Shown one piece after another: positions 1 through 5,640 of a DNA stretch of 5,658 nt. The position numbers and the translations under genes are program-made. The stretch lies in assembly GCA_016871475.1 (NCBI GenBank), contig VHDG01000294.1, positions 1-5,658 on the forward strand, given 5' to 3'. The DNA is from Verrucomicrobiota bacterium. Lineage in GTDB: Bacteria > Verrucomicrobiota > Verrucomicrobiia > Limisphaerales > UBA11320. The notes below the pieces were generated by a model. The model saw only the letters and a list, made by a program, of their open reading frames with translations. It made no database searches and was not told the origin of the DNA. How positions within the stretch are numbered: position 1 is the first letter of the stretch; each line of letters starts with the position of its first letter.

Positions 1-1
1 C

Positions 2-187
2 ATCCCTCCCACGCAGGTAGCCGGCATCCGCACGCAGCACCTGCCCCTGCTTTCAACCCTCGTGGGACTGGCCATCGGCCTGTTCCTCTATCTCACCTTG
101 ATCCGGCGACGATTGGTCCGCGGTGAAGCTGGACCGCCGCCGCCCGGAGAAGACACCCCCTCCCCCTCACCTACATCCAGACTATGA
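2..187 (+). CDS. C-terminal fragment of a membrane protein (5' end outside window)
   Basis: An open frame enters the window at base 2 and runs 61 codons to a TGA at 185-187. The visible part has one strongly hydrophobic stretch of about 20 residues (LPLLSTLVGLAIGLFLYLTL), followed by a positively charged RRRLVR stop-transfer segment and then a Pro/Ser-rich tail ending PSPTSRL. By the positive-inside rule this tail should be cytoplasmic. That pattern fits the last helix of a polytopic transporter, permease or membrane enzyme, or a single C-terminal anchor; too little is present to name the family. The stop codon overlaps the start codon of the next gene (ATGA), implying translational coupling and a shared transcript with the dehydrogenase-like gene. 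Frame continuity, the hydrophobic profile and the overlap make it likely to be a real gene. Confidence 0.7.
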   Translation: MPPTQVAGIRTQHLPLLSTLVGLAIGLFLYLTLIRRRLVRGEAGPPPPGEDTPSPSPTSRL

Positions 188-1203
188 TTGAAGGAAACAC
201 CAACGTTCGTTCCGCCCGCTTCGGCGCCGGCTCCCTGAGTGAATTGGATTTGGACCCCGGAAACTTCCTGGTGACAACCATGGAAGTTCCCTGGCGTCAT
301 GCCGAACCCCGGCTCAAAGCCCGGCCCAAGGCCGTCCTGTTCGTTGAGAACATGGAGATTGAGACTCTCGAACGTCAACTGGCTGCCGCGCCTGTCGTGG
401 ACACTGTGGTCGGCATTGGCGGTGGGCAGGCCATTGATCTGGCGAAATACATCGCGTGGAAACGCGGTCTGCGACTGGTGAGTGTTCCGACCATTTTGAG
501 CGTGGACGCTTTCGTCACCCCCGCAGCCGGCATTCGTCGCGACCACCGCGTGGAATACGTCGGCCAGACCAGTCCCGACCCGCTGGTGATTGACTACGAT
601 TTGATCCGCACCGCGCCGCCGGAGCTGAACATTGCGGGAGTCGGCGACCTGCTTTCGATTCACACCGCCTGCTTTGACTGGGACCTCGCTGGCCGCGCCG
701 GCAAAAGTGAATATCCCTTCCGCCCGGAGGACATCACCCATGCCCGTGCCATCCTCGCTGACACGATGGCAAAGGCTGGCGCCATCCGAGCCTGCACCGA
801 TGAAGGGCTGCGCGCCATCGTGGAGGGCTATATGCGCGTGAACACGATCTGTCTGCCGGCCGGACATTACCGCGTGGAAGAAGGCAGCGAGCATTACTTG
901 TTCTATGAACTGGAGGAACGGCTCCAGCGCTCATTCATCCACGGGTGGATCGTAGGGCTTGGCATCCACCTGCTCAGCCGGCTGCAAGAGAACCGTCACG
1001 CGGAGATGGTGGCGTTCATGGACGAGGTGGGATTGCGTTATCAGCCTGCGGACATGGAAATCCGCCGTGGCGATCTCGAGGCCTCACTCTTGAACCTGCG
1101 CTCGTATGTCGCCGGCCGCCGTGACCTCTGGCACACCGTCATCAACGAACGCGAGATCACGCCGGCCTGGGTGAATGAGGCCCTCGCCACCCTGCGCTTC
1201 TGA
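184..1203 (+). CDS. sn-glycerol-1-phosphate dehydrogenase-like protein (EgsA/AraM family, dehydroquinate synthase-like fold)
   Basis: This 339-residue protein belongs to the metal-dependent dehydrogenase/dehydroquinate synthase-like superfamily and most resembles sn-glycerol-1-phosphate dehydrogenases, which reduce dihydroxyacetone phosphate to G1P with NAD(P)H in the cytoplasm. Visible signatures are the nucleotide-binding GIGGGQAIDLAK (77-88), SVPTILSVDAFVTP (100-113, with D108 where the family has a substrate-site Asp), and GVGDLLSIHTACFDW (152-166). The expected metal-ligand triad is present as D155, H237 (GSEH) and H253 (FIHG), with spacing close to archaeal EgsA. Length fits archaeal G1PDH (about 350) and is shorter than Bacillus AraM (about 390). 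The ATG at 184 is chosen because it overlaps the upstream stop and gives a complete first strand; no clear Shine-Dalgarno precedes it, consistent with coupling. Family membership is fairly secure. The exact substrate is inferred, and another polyol or sugar-phosphate dehydrogenase is possible. Long reverse-strand frames across this gene are shadows. Confidence 0.85.
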   Translation: MIEGNTNVRSARFGAGSLSELDLDPGNFLVTTMEVPWRHAEPRLKARPKAVLFVENMEIETLERQLAAAPVVDTVVGIGGGQAIDLAKYIAWKRGLRLVSVPTILSVDAFVTPAAGIRRDHRVEYVGQTSPDPLVIDYDLIRTAPPELNIAGVGDLLSIHTACFDWDLAGRAGKSEYPFRPEDITHARAILADTMAKAGAIRACTDEGLRAIVEGYMRVNTICLPAGHYRVEEGSEHYLFYELEERLQRSFIHGWIVGLGIHLLSRLQENRHAEMVAFMDEVGLRYQPADMEIRRGDLEASLLNLRSYVAGRRDLWHTVINEREITPAWVNEALATLRF

Positions 1204-1467
1204 GGAAAACTCCATCCACCCGATGAAGCCCGGCAAACGCTCAGCCGCCGTGCTCAGACTGCAGGAAAACCTTACCGAGGTTGGTCAAGCTCGCTTCACC
1301 ATTCTCTGCCTGCAGCCTGTTCCGCCGCGGTCGCCTCGCTTTCGAACATCCGTTTCCCATCACTAACACTACGGGGGAGAGATAAACAAGAAACCCAGGC
1401 AAGATCCGGTTGAACTCGAACAATCCACGGGAAGCTCCGGACCGTCGGGGGCACATATTGCGGCCCT

Positions 1468-1971
1468 ATGCGGCAATATCGATTTGGATGGCTCGCGGCC
1501 TTGGTCACGGCAGGACTCGCCATGGGATGGGCGGCGGAGGACAAGGCCCGCCGGGCACAACCTCCCGCGATCCGAGAGTTCATGCGGGAGAAACTCAACC
1601 ACTCCCAGGCAGTCCTTGAGGGTATCACGCTCGAAGACTATGACTTGATACTGGTGAACGCGCGAAAGCTCCTGGCCATGAGCCAGGAAGGGATGTGGCA
1701 GGCTGTGGAAGGGACCGAGTACGCCGAGCACAGCGCAAACTTTCGTCGCAACGCCGCTGCCCTGGCAAAAGCCGCCAACCTTGCAAGCCTCGATAGCGCC
1801 ACGCTTGCCTATGTCCGCATGACCATGAGCTGTGTGGAATGCCACAAGTACGTCCGCGGCAGAAAGTCCGCCGCCCTGAACACTCCTCTCCCCTCTCAAG
1901 CCGACTCCGTCGCGCCACTCGTGGCGGTCAATGCCGATGTCGGCGAACTCTCGAAAAGCATCGAAAGGTAG
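1468..1971 (+). CDS. Exported mono-haem cytochrome c, class II (c'/c556)-like
   Basis: This 167-residue protein begins with a Sec-type signal peptide (MRQYRFGWLAALVTAGLAMGWAAE), probably cleaved near A22-A23, so it should act in the periplasm. The rest is mostly helical and carries a single haem-attachment motif CVECH (122-126) near the C-terminus. A helical bundle with a C-terminal CxxCH is the layout of class II cytochromes c (c' and c556). M39 in the first helix (EFMREKL) is the likely sixth ligand by analogy with c556, which would make it a low-spin electron carrier rather than a gas-binding c'. The block from FMREKL to SCVECHKYVRG matches a small cytochrome type I recall from Planctomycetes and Verrucomicrobia. 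After the haem site there is a roughly 35-residue low-complexity tail. No strong ribosome-binding site is visible before the ATG, but the signal peptide supports this start. The redox partner is unknown and the gene appears to stand alone. Confidence 0.85.
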   Translation: MRQYRFGWLAALVTAGLAMGWAAEDKARRAQPPAIREFMREKLNHSQAVLEGITLEDYDLILVNARKLLAMSQEGMWQAVEGTEYAEHSANFRRNAAALAKAANLASLDSATLAYVRMTMSCVECHKYVRGRKSAALNTPLPSQADSVAPLVAVNADVGELSKSIER

Positions 1972-2257
1972 CCTCACCGAAAGGAGAGAGAATCGAAGGA
2001 GAAGATGCCAGGAGATCGGGCGGCCGAAGGCTCAGTGCAGCCTCAGCACTGCTCATCTCCCCTTCTGTCTGCACGGATCTGCCCGAGACGCCTAGCAGCC
2101 TGTCGGCCTTATCGCCACCGACGGTGAGTCCGGCTTTGAACCTCATTTGCGCTAAAGAATGACGCAGCTACCAGGCCGACGCCCAGAAAGCCCTGGAACC
2201 AACCAGTAGCCCGGGTGGGCACCCTGCGCAGAACGATTTTCCAGGTCCGACGGTCTG

Positions 2258-2476
2258 CTAGTGATGCTTCGTTGCACCTGACGGCGGGGTCCCATGATTC
2301 TCGGCCGAGTGTCCGCACATACTGCACTTGTGAGCGTCGGTGGATGAGGCGGTCATGTGTTTGCAGCTGCACTTCGAACATGCCATTCCCGCATGCTCTG
2401 AGCGATTGGTCGCGCATGCCGAAAGAAGAACCCCGAGCAGGGAGACCGCGAGGATGGACCGAATTGAGGTTTTCAT
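2258..2476 (-). CDS. Small Cys/His-rich lipoprotein, putative metal-binding
   Basis: The frame extends further upstream, to an ATG at 2557, but the ATG at 2476 is preferred because it places a classic lipoprotein signal directly at the N-terminus: MKTSIRS, a hydrophobic core, then lipobox LSAC with C21 as the lipidated cysteine. The mature part is only about 52 residues and very rich in Cys and His: C33-x2-C36-x-C38-x-H40, then H49-x-C51-x2-C54-x-H56, plus H28, H61 and a terminal KHH. Two CxxC knuckles 14 residues apart suggest a zinc-ribbon-like or rubredoxin-like site, or a soft-metal (Cu, Zn) scavenger anchored in the outer or inner membrane. I do not recognise a named family. No good Shine-Dalgarno or terminator is visible, and nothing nearby on the same strand suggests an operon. 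The lipobox followed by ordered CxxC pairs is unlikely by chance, so I regard it as real; its function is inference. Confidence 0.72.
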   Translation of the reverse strand: MKTSIRSILAVSLLGVLLSACATNRSEHAGMACSKCSCKHMTASSTDAHKCSMCGHSAENHGTPPSGATKHH

Positions 2477-2655
2477 GGCGCAGTCTGGAAGCAATCCATT
2501 CGCTCCGCTGCCCCATGTTTGTCGAGCACTGGTCGAGAATTGTCCTGAAGAGAACACGCCCCCTGCCCCGAGGACGCTTCTTGGAAGGCTGGGGATGATT
2601 CTCCATTACAACATCGAACTCGACAGCAAAGGCCGCGTCGCCCCTCTCAGCCTCT

Positions 2656-2679
2656 ATCTGTGGAGCCCTGAATCTGTGG
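2656..2679. repeat. Spaced direct repeat ATCTGTGG
   Basis: The octamer ATCTGTGG occurs at 2656-2663 and again at 2672-2679, start to start 16 bases. The surrounding text (tatctgtgg ... aatctgtgggaaatc) resembles short AT/TG-rich motifs that I recall as dispersed intergenic sequence in some Verrucomicrobia. That resemblance is from memory and untested. Two copies of an 8-mer this close could still be chance. Confidence 0.35.
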
Positions 2680-2791
2680 GAAATCATCTCGGTGAGAATG
2701 TTCCACGCGACCAGGTCCCGCCGCCCACCCGAAGAATATTCTCGCAGATTCGGGGCTCCGCAGATGAGATTTGGAGAAGCTCTTCTTCGTC

Positions 2792-2819
2792 GCCTGCAGC
2801 CTACAGCCTCAAGCCTCAA
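2792..2819. repeat. Tandem heptamer array, four copies
   Basis: Four consecutive 7-base units occur without gaps: GCCTGCA, GCCTACA, GCCTCAA and GCCTCAA, followed by a degenerate start of a fifth (GTCTG). The first four bases GCCT are invariant and the last base is always A. The unit is not a multiple of three, so the array would change frame with copy number, which argues against coding. Short tandem heptamers occur as intergenic elements in several bacteria, notably cyanobacterial STRR sequences; whether this one recurs in the genome cannot be seen here. Confidence 0.7.
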
Positions 2820-2903
2820 GTCTGTTCTCCTCCCAAGCGGGCGACCAACGGGTTCTTGATACGATTCAATCGGGTGCGGATTCATGACCCGTGAACACCG
2901 AAT

Positions 2904-2925
2904 GGACCGCCGCGCACTGCGGTCC
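2904..2925. repeat. Short inverted repeat (7-bp stem, 8-nt loop)
   Basis: GGACCGC (2904-2910) pairs perfectly with GCGGTCC (2919-2925) around the loop CGCGCACT. No T-run follows on the plus strand (TGTAATTCTTTCTCC) or on the minus strand, and no complete gene ends here, so a terminator role is not well supported. It could be part of a dispersed REP-like palindromic element. It lies about 60 bases upstream of the point where aminotransferase homology begins. Confidence 0.5.
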
Positions 2926-2977
2926 TGTAATTCTTTCTCCATATCGCCCGTCCCCCCTGCCCTGCGGAACTCATCAT

Positions 2978-2996
2978 CCCAAGGCGCGCGCCTGGG
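2978..2996. repeat. GC-rich near-palindrome at the pseudogene junction
   Basis: CCCAAGGCGCGCGCCTGGG reads as CCCA-GGCGCGCGCC-TGGG with one bulged A, a nearly perfect 18-base palindrome. It overlaps the point at which recognisable aminotransferase sequence starts (the codons for G-A-R-L-G). Part of it is therefore coding-derived, and the symmetry may be incidental, or it may have helped a recombination or deletion event. Confidence 0.4.
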
Positions 2997-3414
2997 AAAT
3001 CTCCTGACGCAAGGAATTGCCGGCACACCCGGTATCACGCCGCATCAAGTGCATACGGACGACCGCTGCGGTTACTGGTTTTACTTCTTTCGAATCCAGT
3101 CGGATCGACTGCGCGCGACACGCGATGAATTTGCCAAGGCCCTGGCGGCGGAGGGCGTGGAGTGTTCCCCCGGCTACATCCCGGTCCCGCTTTATGGCAA
3201 TCCGGTGTTCCAGCAGCACGGATTCTTTGCCGGCCGCTGGCCCGTGCGCGAGTTCGGGCTGACGACGATGGATTATTCCAAAGCGAGTTGTCCTGAAGCT
3301 GAGGCCATTTTGAAAACCGGTATACGCATCACCATTCACGAAGGAATGAACGAAGCCTATATCGAGAGCGCCGCCCGAGCCGTGCGCAAAGTCGCGAAGT
3401 TCTATGCAGCGTAA
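2986..3414 (+). pseudogene. 5'-truncated DegT/DnrJ/EryC1/StrS aminotransferase remnant
   Basis: The last 141 or so codons match the C-terminal small domain of PLP-dependent sugar aminotransferases of the DegT/DnrJ/EryC1/StrS family, which in full-length form (about 370-430 residues) aminate keto-sugars for polysaccharide or secondary-metabolite synthesis. Recognisable parts are RLGNLLTQGIAGTPGI, RCGYWFYFFRI, GVECSPGYIPVPLYGNPVFQ, and the terminal GIRITIHEGMNEAYI followed by ARAVRKVAKFYA. The N-terminal two thirds, including the PLP-binding lysine and the substrate-binding core, are absent: upstream sequence in all frames shows none of it. The frame stays open back to an ATG at 2884, but those extra 34 codons (Ser/Arg/Pro-rich) are unrelated to the family and carry the hairpin element. 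The remnant has no internal stop or frameshift, so the truncation looks recent, or the join is an assembly artefact. It cannot be a functional aminotransferase by itself. Confidence 0.82.
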
Positions 3415-3433
3415 ACCTAGCGCAGGGCACAAG

Positions 3434-3465
3434 AAAACCCCGGCGATGCGAACACCGCCGGGGTT
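3434..3465 (-). terminator. Rho-independent terminator of the LamG protein gene
   Basis: AACCCCGGCG (3436-3445) pairs perfectly over 10 bp with CGCCGGGGTT (3456-3465) around a 10-base loop. Read on the minus strand, the stem is followed by TTTTCTTG, counting the two T's that close the stem, which gives a usable U-tract. It begins about 37 bases after the stop codon of the minus-strand gene ending at 3502. On the plus strand the stem is followed by GAGAGG, so it would not be an efficient intrinsic terminator for the aminotransferase remnant. Confidence 0.82.
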
Positions 3466-3501
3466 GAGAGGTTGATTTCGTCGGGCTTGGGGCCCGCAGG
3501 C

Positions 3502-5640
3502 TCAGCGAATACCGCGGAAGTAACCGGCGGCACCGGAACGTTCAGGCGTGTAAGGGCTGGTGGCGACGTTGACATCGGTCCAAGGCCCATTCACGGAGGG
3601 CGCGCTTTGCAGACGCCCGCCGCTGAAGGTGATCACACCCGACGCGCTGATGCTAATGCTCGGCAGAGCCGTGGGCGCAAAACTGTAGAGTCCCACGTCG
3701 TCGATCCCGAAATACCAGCTACCGGTTCCAGAGTGCGCAAACCGCAGCCGGACCTTGGGCTGATTGTCAGCGAGCGGCATGCGCAACACTTCCACGCGCT
3801 TGCCCTCAACAGCATTGTCGTTGATGCGTGCACTGATGAAGGGAGCCAGAGTCGGATAACGATCCTCGGTCACACCGATGAAGCTTCCCCAACGGCCGTC
3901 GGTGGTTTCACCCGTGTCCGGGTTCGTGTACTTCGCGGCATCACCCCGCGGGGTGGTCATCGTTGCGACGGGATCAATGTCCCCCGTCTCCGTACGGTTG
4001 ATGTCCGGCCCATCCACCATATAGAGCAGCGGCTGCCAGGTCGCACCCTCGTCGATGGAGTATTCAACCCCGCCAAGGCTGTCCTGGTTCTGTTCATAGA
4101 TGTTGCGGAAGGACAGATAGATGTCGGTTTTCCCCGTAAGGTCGAAGTCCTTGCTGAACAGCAGCTGGTATTGGTTCCCGCCGCGGTTGTCGGACTCGCC
4201 GTAGCAAAGACTGCCATTGATCAGCGTGTCCAGCACCTGCCCGTTCACCACCTGCCAGGGCGCCACGTTCAAACGTCGGTTATCGAACACACGCGCAAAC
4301 CGTTCCTTGGTCAACACCACCCAATCGAGATACGAAGAGGAGTTGGGGTTATCCAGGTCGAAGTTATCGGTAGGTCCAGTCGTGTAGTTCTGCCGGGTCC
4401 AGCCCTCGGGAATCTCCCCCTCCGGCGTATTGTCGAAGGTCTCCAGGTACAACGGGGCAGGCAACTGGATGTCCGTGTAGTTGGCGATGGTGAAGTTCAC
4501 TTCCGTGCTCTTGCTCGCAACCGGCGATCCGTTGTCCTTGAATTCCAGCCTGTATTTGTGAACCGACGCGGGTGCGAGCACCGAAGCGGGCTTGTAGGTG
4601 ACCTGGGTCTTGTCGGCGCCGGCAGGTGTCAGGGTGTGTGGGACAAGATTGCCATCGAGGAACAGACGCACTGATGCAGGGTCCAGGGCCGTTCCAGCAT
4701 TCTCAATCGTGGCCGAAAAAGCGCCGTTGGGGTTGCTGTTTAGCGCTCCTTCAGCCGGTGAAATAGCTCCCACAGACGGCGCCTTGGGATCCGCAATCGC
4801 GCTCAAGTTCACGCCAGCCAACCCGCCGGAGAAAATTCGACCGACCTCGCTGGCCGAGATGACGCGGTTCCAAAAACCAAAATCATCAAGTTCCCCATCC
4901 AGGATTCCGACCCCGCCGCCGTCGGTGTAGGAACCAGTACCATCCTGACCGATGTTCAATCCCAACCCGGCCGGCTCGACGGAAAGCGGAGTCCAATTCT
5001 GTTCCGCGTTCAATGTCGCCACGGCTCGGGAATCCACCTGAACTCCGTCTAGGTAGCTTGTTGCCCTGCCGCCGCGATCCACAGTCCAGACCACCAGATG
5101 CCAGCGTCCCCCGCTCAGGGTTCCGCCAGGGCCGTCATAATCTTTGCGCCCGCCCCCGGCCTCCCTGTAATTCCACTGAAGCCGGCCGTCTCCGGCGGTG
5201 GCGATCACGAATCCGGTGTTTCCGCCGCTGTTCCAGTTCTTGTTTCCAAAAAAGGAAGGGTCCCCACTCCATGAGTTGAACCGGACCCAAAACGAGACCG
5301 AGAAGCTGACGTCGGTGCCCAGGGCAAGAACCCCGTTGGGATCCGACCCGCCTTCCGCTGGAAGGAGCGCCAGATAATTGAATTGCTGCTGGCCCTCGGG
5401 AACCTCCCCGGCCTGCTTGTAGGTCCAGAATTTCAAAGCCCCACTTCCGATCTTTCCGGCGGCGTCGGTGTTCGCGTCGCCAACCGGCGTCGGGGTGATG
5501 TTTCCAACGGAGTCAGTGAAGTTCCCGTCAAACGCGAAGTGCGTGACAAGTCCTTCCTGCAGGGTGCCGGCGGTGGCTCCAGTCGCGAGACATAGGGCTG
5601 CGACAAGCATGGGTCTGGTTCGATGTATTTTTGGTTTCAT
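3502..5640 (-). CDS. Secreted LamG-domain multidomain protein with verrucomicrobial-type C-terminus
   Basis: This 712-residue protein starts with a signal peptide (positive MKPKIHRTRP, hydrophobic MLVAALCLATG, probable cleavage after ATA at 24); the Cys at 17 is not in a lipobox. Residues about 27-275 form a LamG/concanavalin A-like jellyroll: LVTHFAFDGNFTDSVGN (31-47) at its start, VSFSVSFWVRF (111-121), RWHLVVWTVD with SYLDGVQVDS, and a closing LDDFGFWNRVISASEVGRIF (251-270). Residues about 287-386 look like an Ig-like beta-sandwich (SPAEGALNSNP...VNFTIANY). Residues about 395-655 form a second jellyroll-like module opening with YLETFDNTPEGEIPEGW and ending RLRFAHSGTGSWYFGIDDVGLYS. The last 50 residues carry LQSAPSVNGPWTDV...SPYTP...FRGIR, a short beta module common, as I recall, on verrucomicrobial exported proteins. 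No catalytic domain is recognised, so a binding or surface role toward glycans is inferred. The large plus-strand frame over 3472-4674 is its antisense shadow. Confidence 0.9.
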   Translation of the reverse strand: MKPKIHRTRPMLVAALCLATGATAGTLQEGLVTHFAFDGNFTDSVGNITPTPVGDANTDAAGKIGSGALKFWTYKQAGEVPEGQQQFNYLALLPAEGGSDPNGVLALGTDVSFSVSFWVRFNSWSGDPSFFGNKNWNSGGNTGFVIATAGDGRLQWNYREAGGGRKDYDGPGGTLSGGRWHLVVWTVDRGGRATSYLDGVQVDSRAVATLNAEQNWTPLSVEPAGLGLNIGQDGTGSYTDGGGVGILDGELDDFGFWNRVISASEVGRIFSGGLAGVNLSAIADPKAPSVGAISPAEGALNSNPNGAFSATIENAGTALDPASVRLFLDGNLVPHTLTPAGADKTQVTYKPASVLAPASVHKYRLEFKDNGSPVASKSTEVNFTIANYTDIQLPAPLYLETFDNTPEGEIPEGWTRQNYTTGPTDNFDLDNPNSSSYLDWVVLTKERFARVFDNRRLNVAPWQVVNGQVLDTLINGSLCYGESDNRGGNQYQLLFSKDFDLTGKTDIYLSFRNIYEQNQDSLGGVEYSIDEGATWQPLLYMVDGPDINRTETGDIDPVATMTTPRGDAAKYTNPDTGETTDGRWGSFIGVTEDRYPTLAPFISARINDNAVEGKRVEVLRMPLADNQPKVRLRFAHSGTGSWYFGIDDVGLYSFAPTALPSISISASGVITFSGGRLQSAPSVNGPWTDVNVATSPYTPERSGAAGYFRGIR

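Larger units (their letters stand above)
2477..2985. other. Gene-free interval with small repeats
   Basis: About 510 bases lie between the lipoprotein start and the aminotransferase remnant. Open frames cross the interval on both strands, but their translations are rich in Arg, Pro and Ser, show no domain I recognise, and lack a supported start. What can be seen is a spaced direct repeat (2656-2679), a four-copy heptamer array (2792-2819), a 7-bp hairpin (2904-2925) and a GC-rich near-palindrome (2978-2996). The promoter of the lipoprotein gene should lie in the 2477-2600 part, but no convincing -35/-10 pair is visible. The interval looks like decayed or repeat-derived DNA. Confidence 0.55.

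Noticed and set aside
88..894. A 268-codon open frame on the minus strand.
   Set aside because: It is antisense to the dehydrogenase-like gene, whose motifs are unambiguous. The minus translation has no recognisable domain and arises from the GC-rich codon pattern.
2033..2051. Hairpin CAGTGC-7 nt-GCACTG downstream of the cytochrome gene, considered as its terminator.
   Set aside because: The stem is only 6 bp and is followed by CTCATCTCCCC rather than a T-run, about 60 bases after the stop.
1839..2162. A plus-strand frame of 107 codons overlapping the end of the cytochrome gene.
   Set aside because: It is out of frame with the haem motif, Arg/Ser-rich and without homology features; it is a shadow running into non-coding DNA.
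2192..2245. Interrupted inverted repeat CCTGGAA...TTCCAGG enclosing a GGGT/ACCC mini-hairpin, downstream of the lipoprotein stop.
   Set aside because: The arms are 7 bp and 40 bases apart with no U-tract on the minus strand; chance pairing is likely in this composition.
2150..2257. A short hydrophobic stretch on the minus strand (TGWFQGFLGVGLVAASFF) that could be a one-helix protein starting at a GTG.
   Set aside because: There is no ribosome-binding site and no family match; any likeness to small DUF2892-type membrane proteins is too weak to claim.
2884..2985. N-terminal extension of the aminotransferase frame from the ATG at 2884.
   Set aside because: The 34 residues do not resemble the family and coincide with the hairpin element, so the ATG is probably not a genuine start.
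2109..3038. A 309-codon open frame on the minus strand covering the gene-free interval.
   Set aside because: It overlaps the lipoprotein gene in another frame and runs antisense into the aminotransferase remnant. The product is Arg-rich and without motifs. Openness alone is weak evidence in GC-rich DNA.
3472..4674. A 400-codon open frame on the plus strand.
   Set aside because: It lies opposite the LamG protein gene, overlaps the terminator side, and its translation is rich in Arg, Val, Gly and His with no fold or signal. It is a shadow frame.
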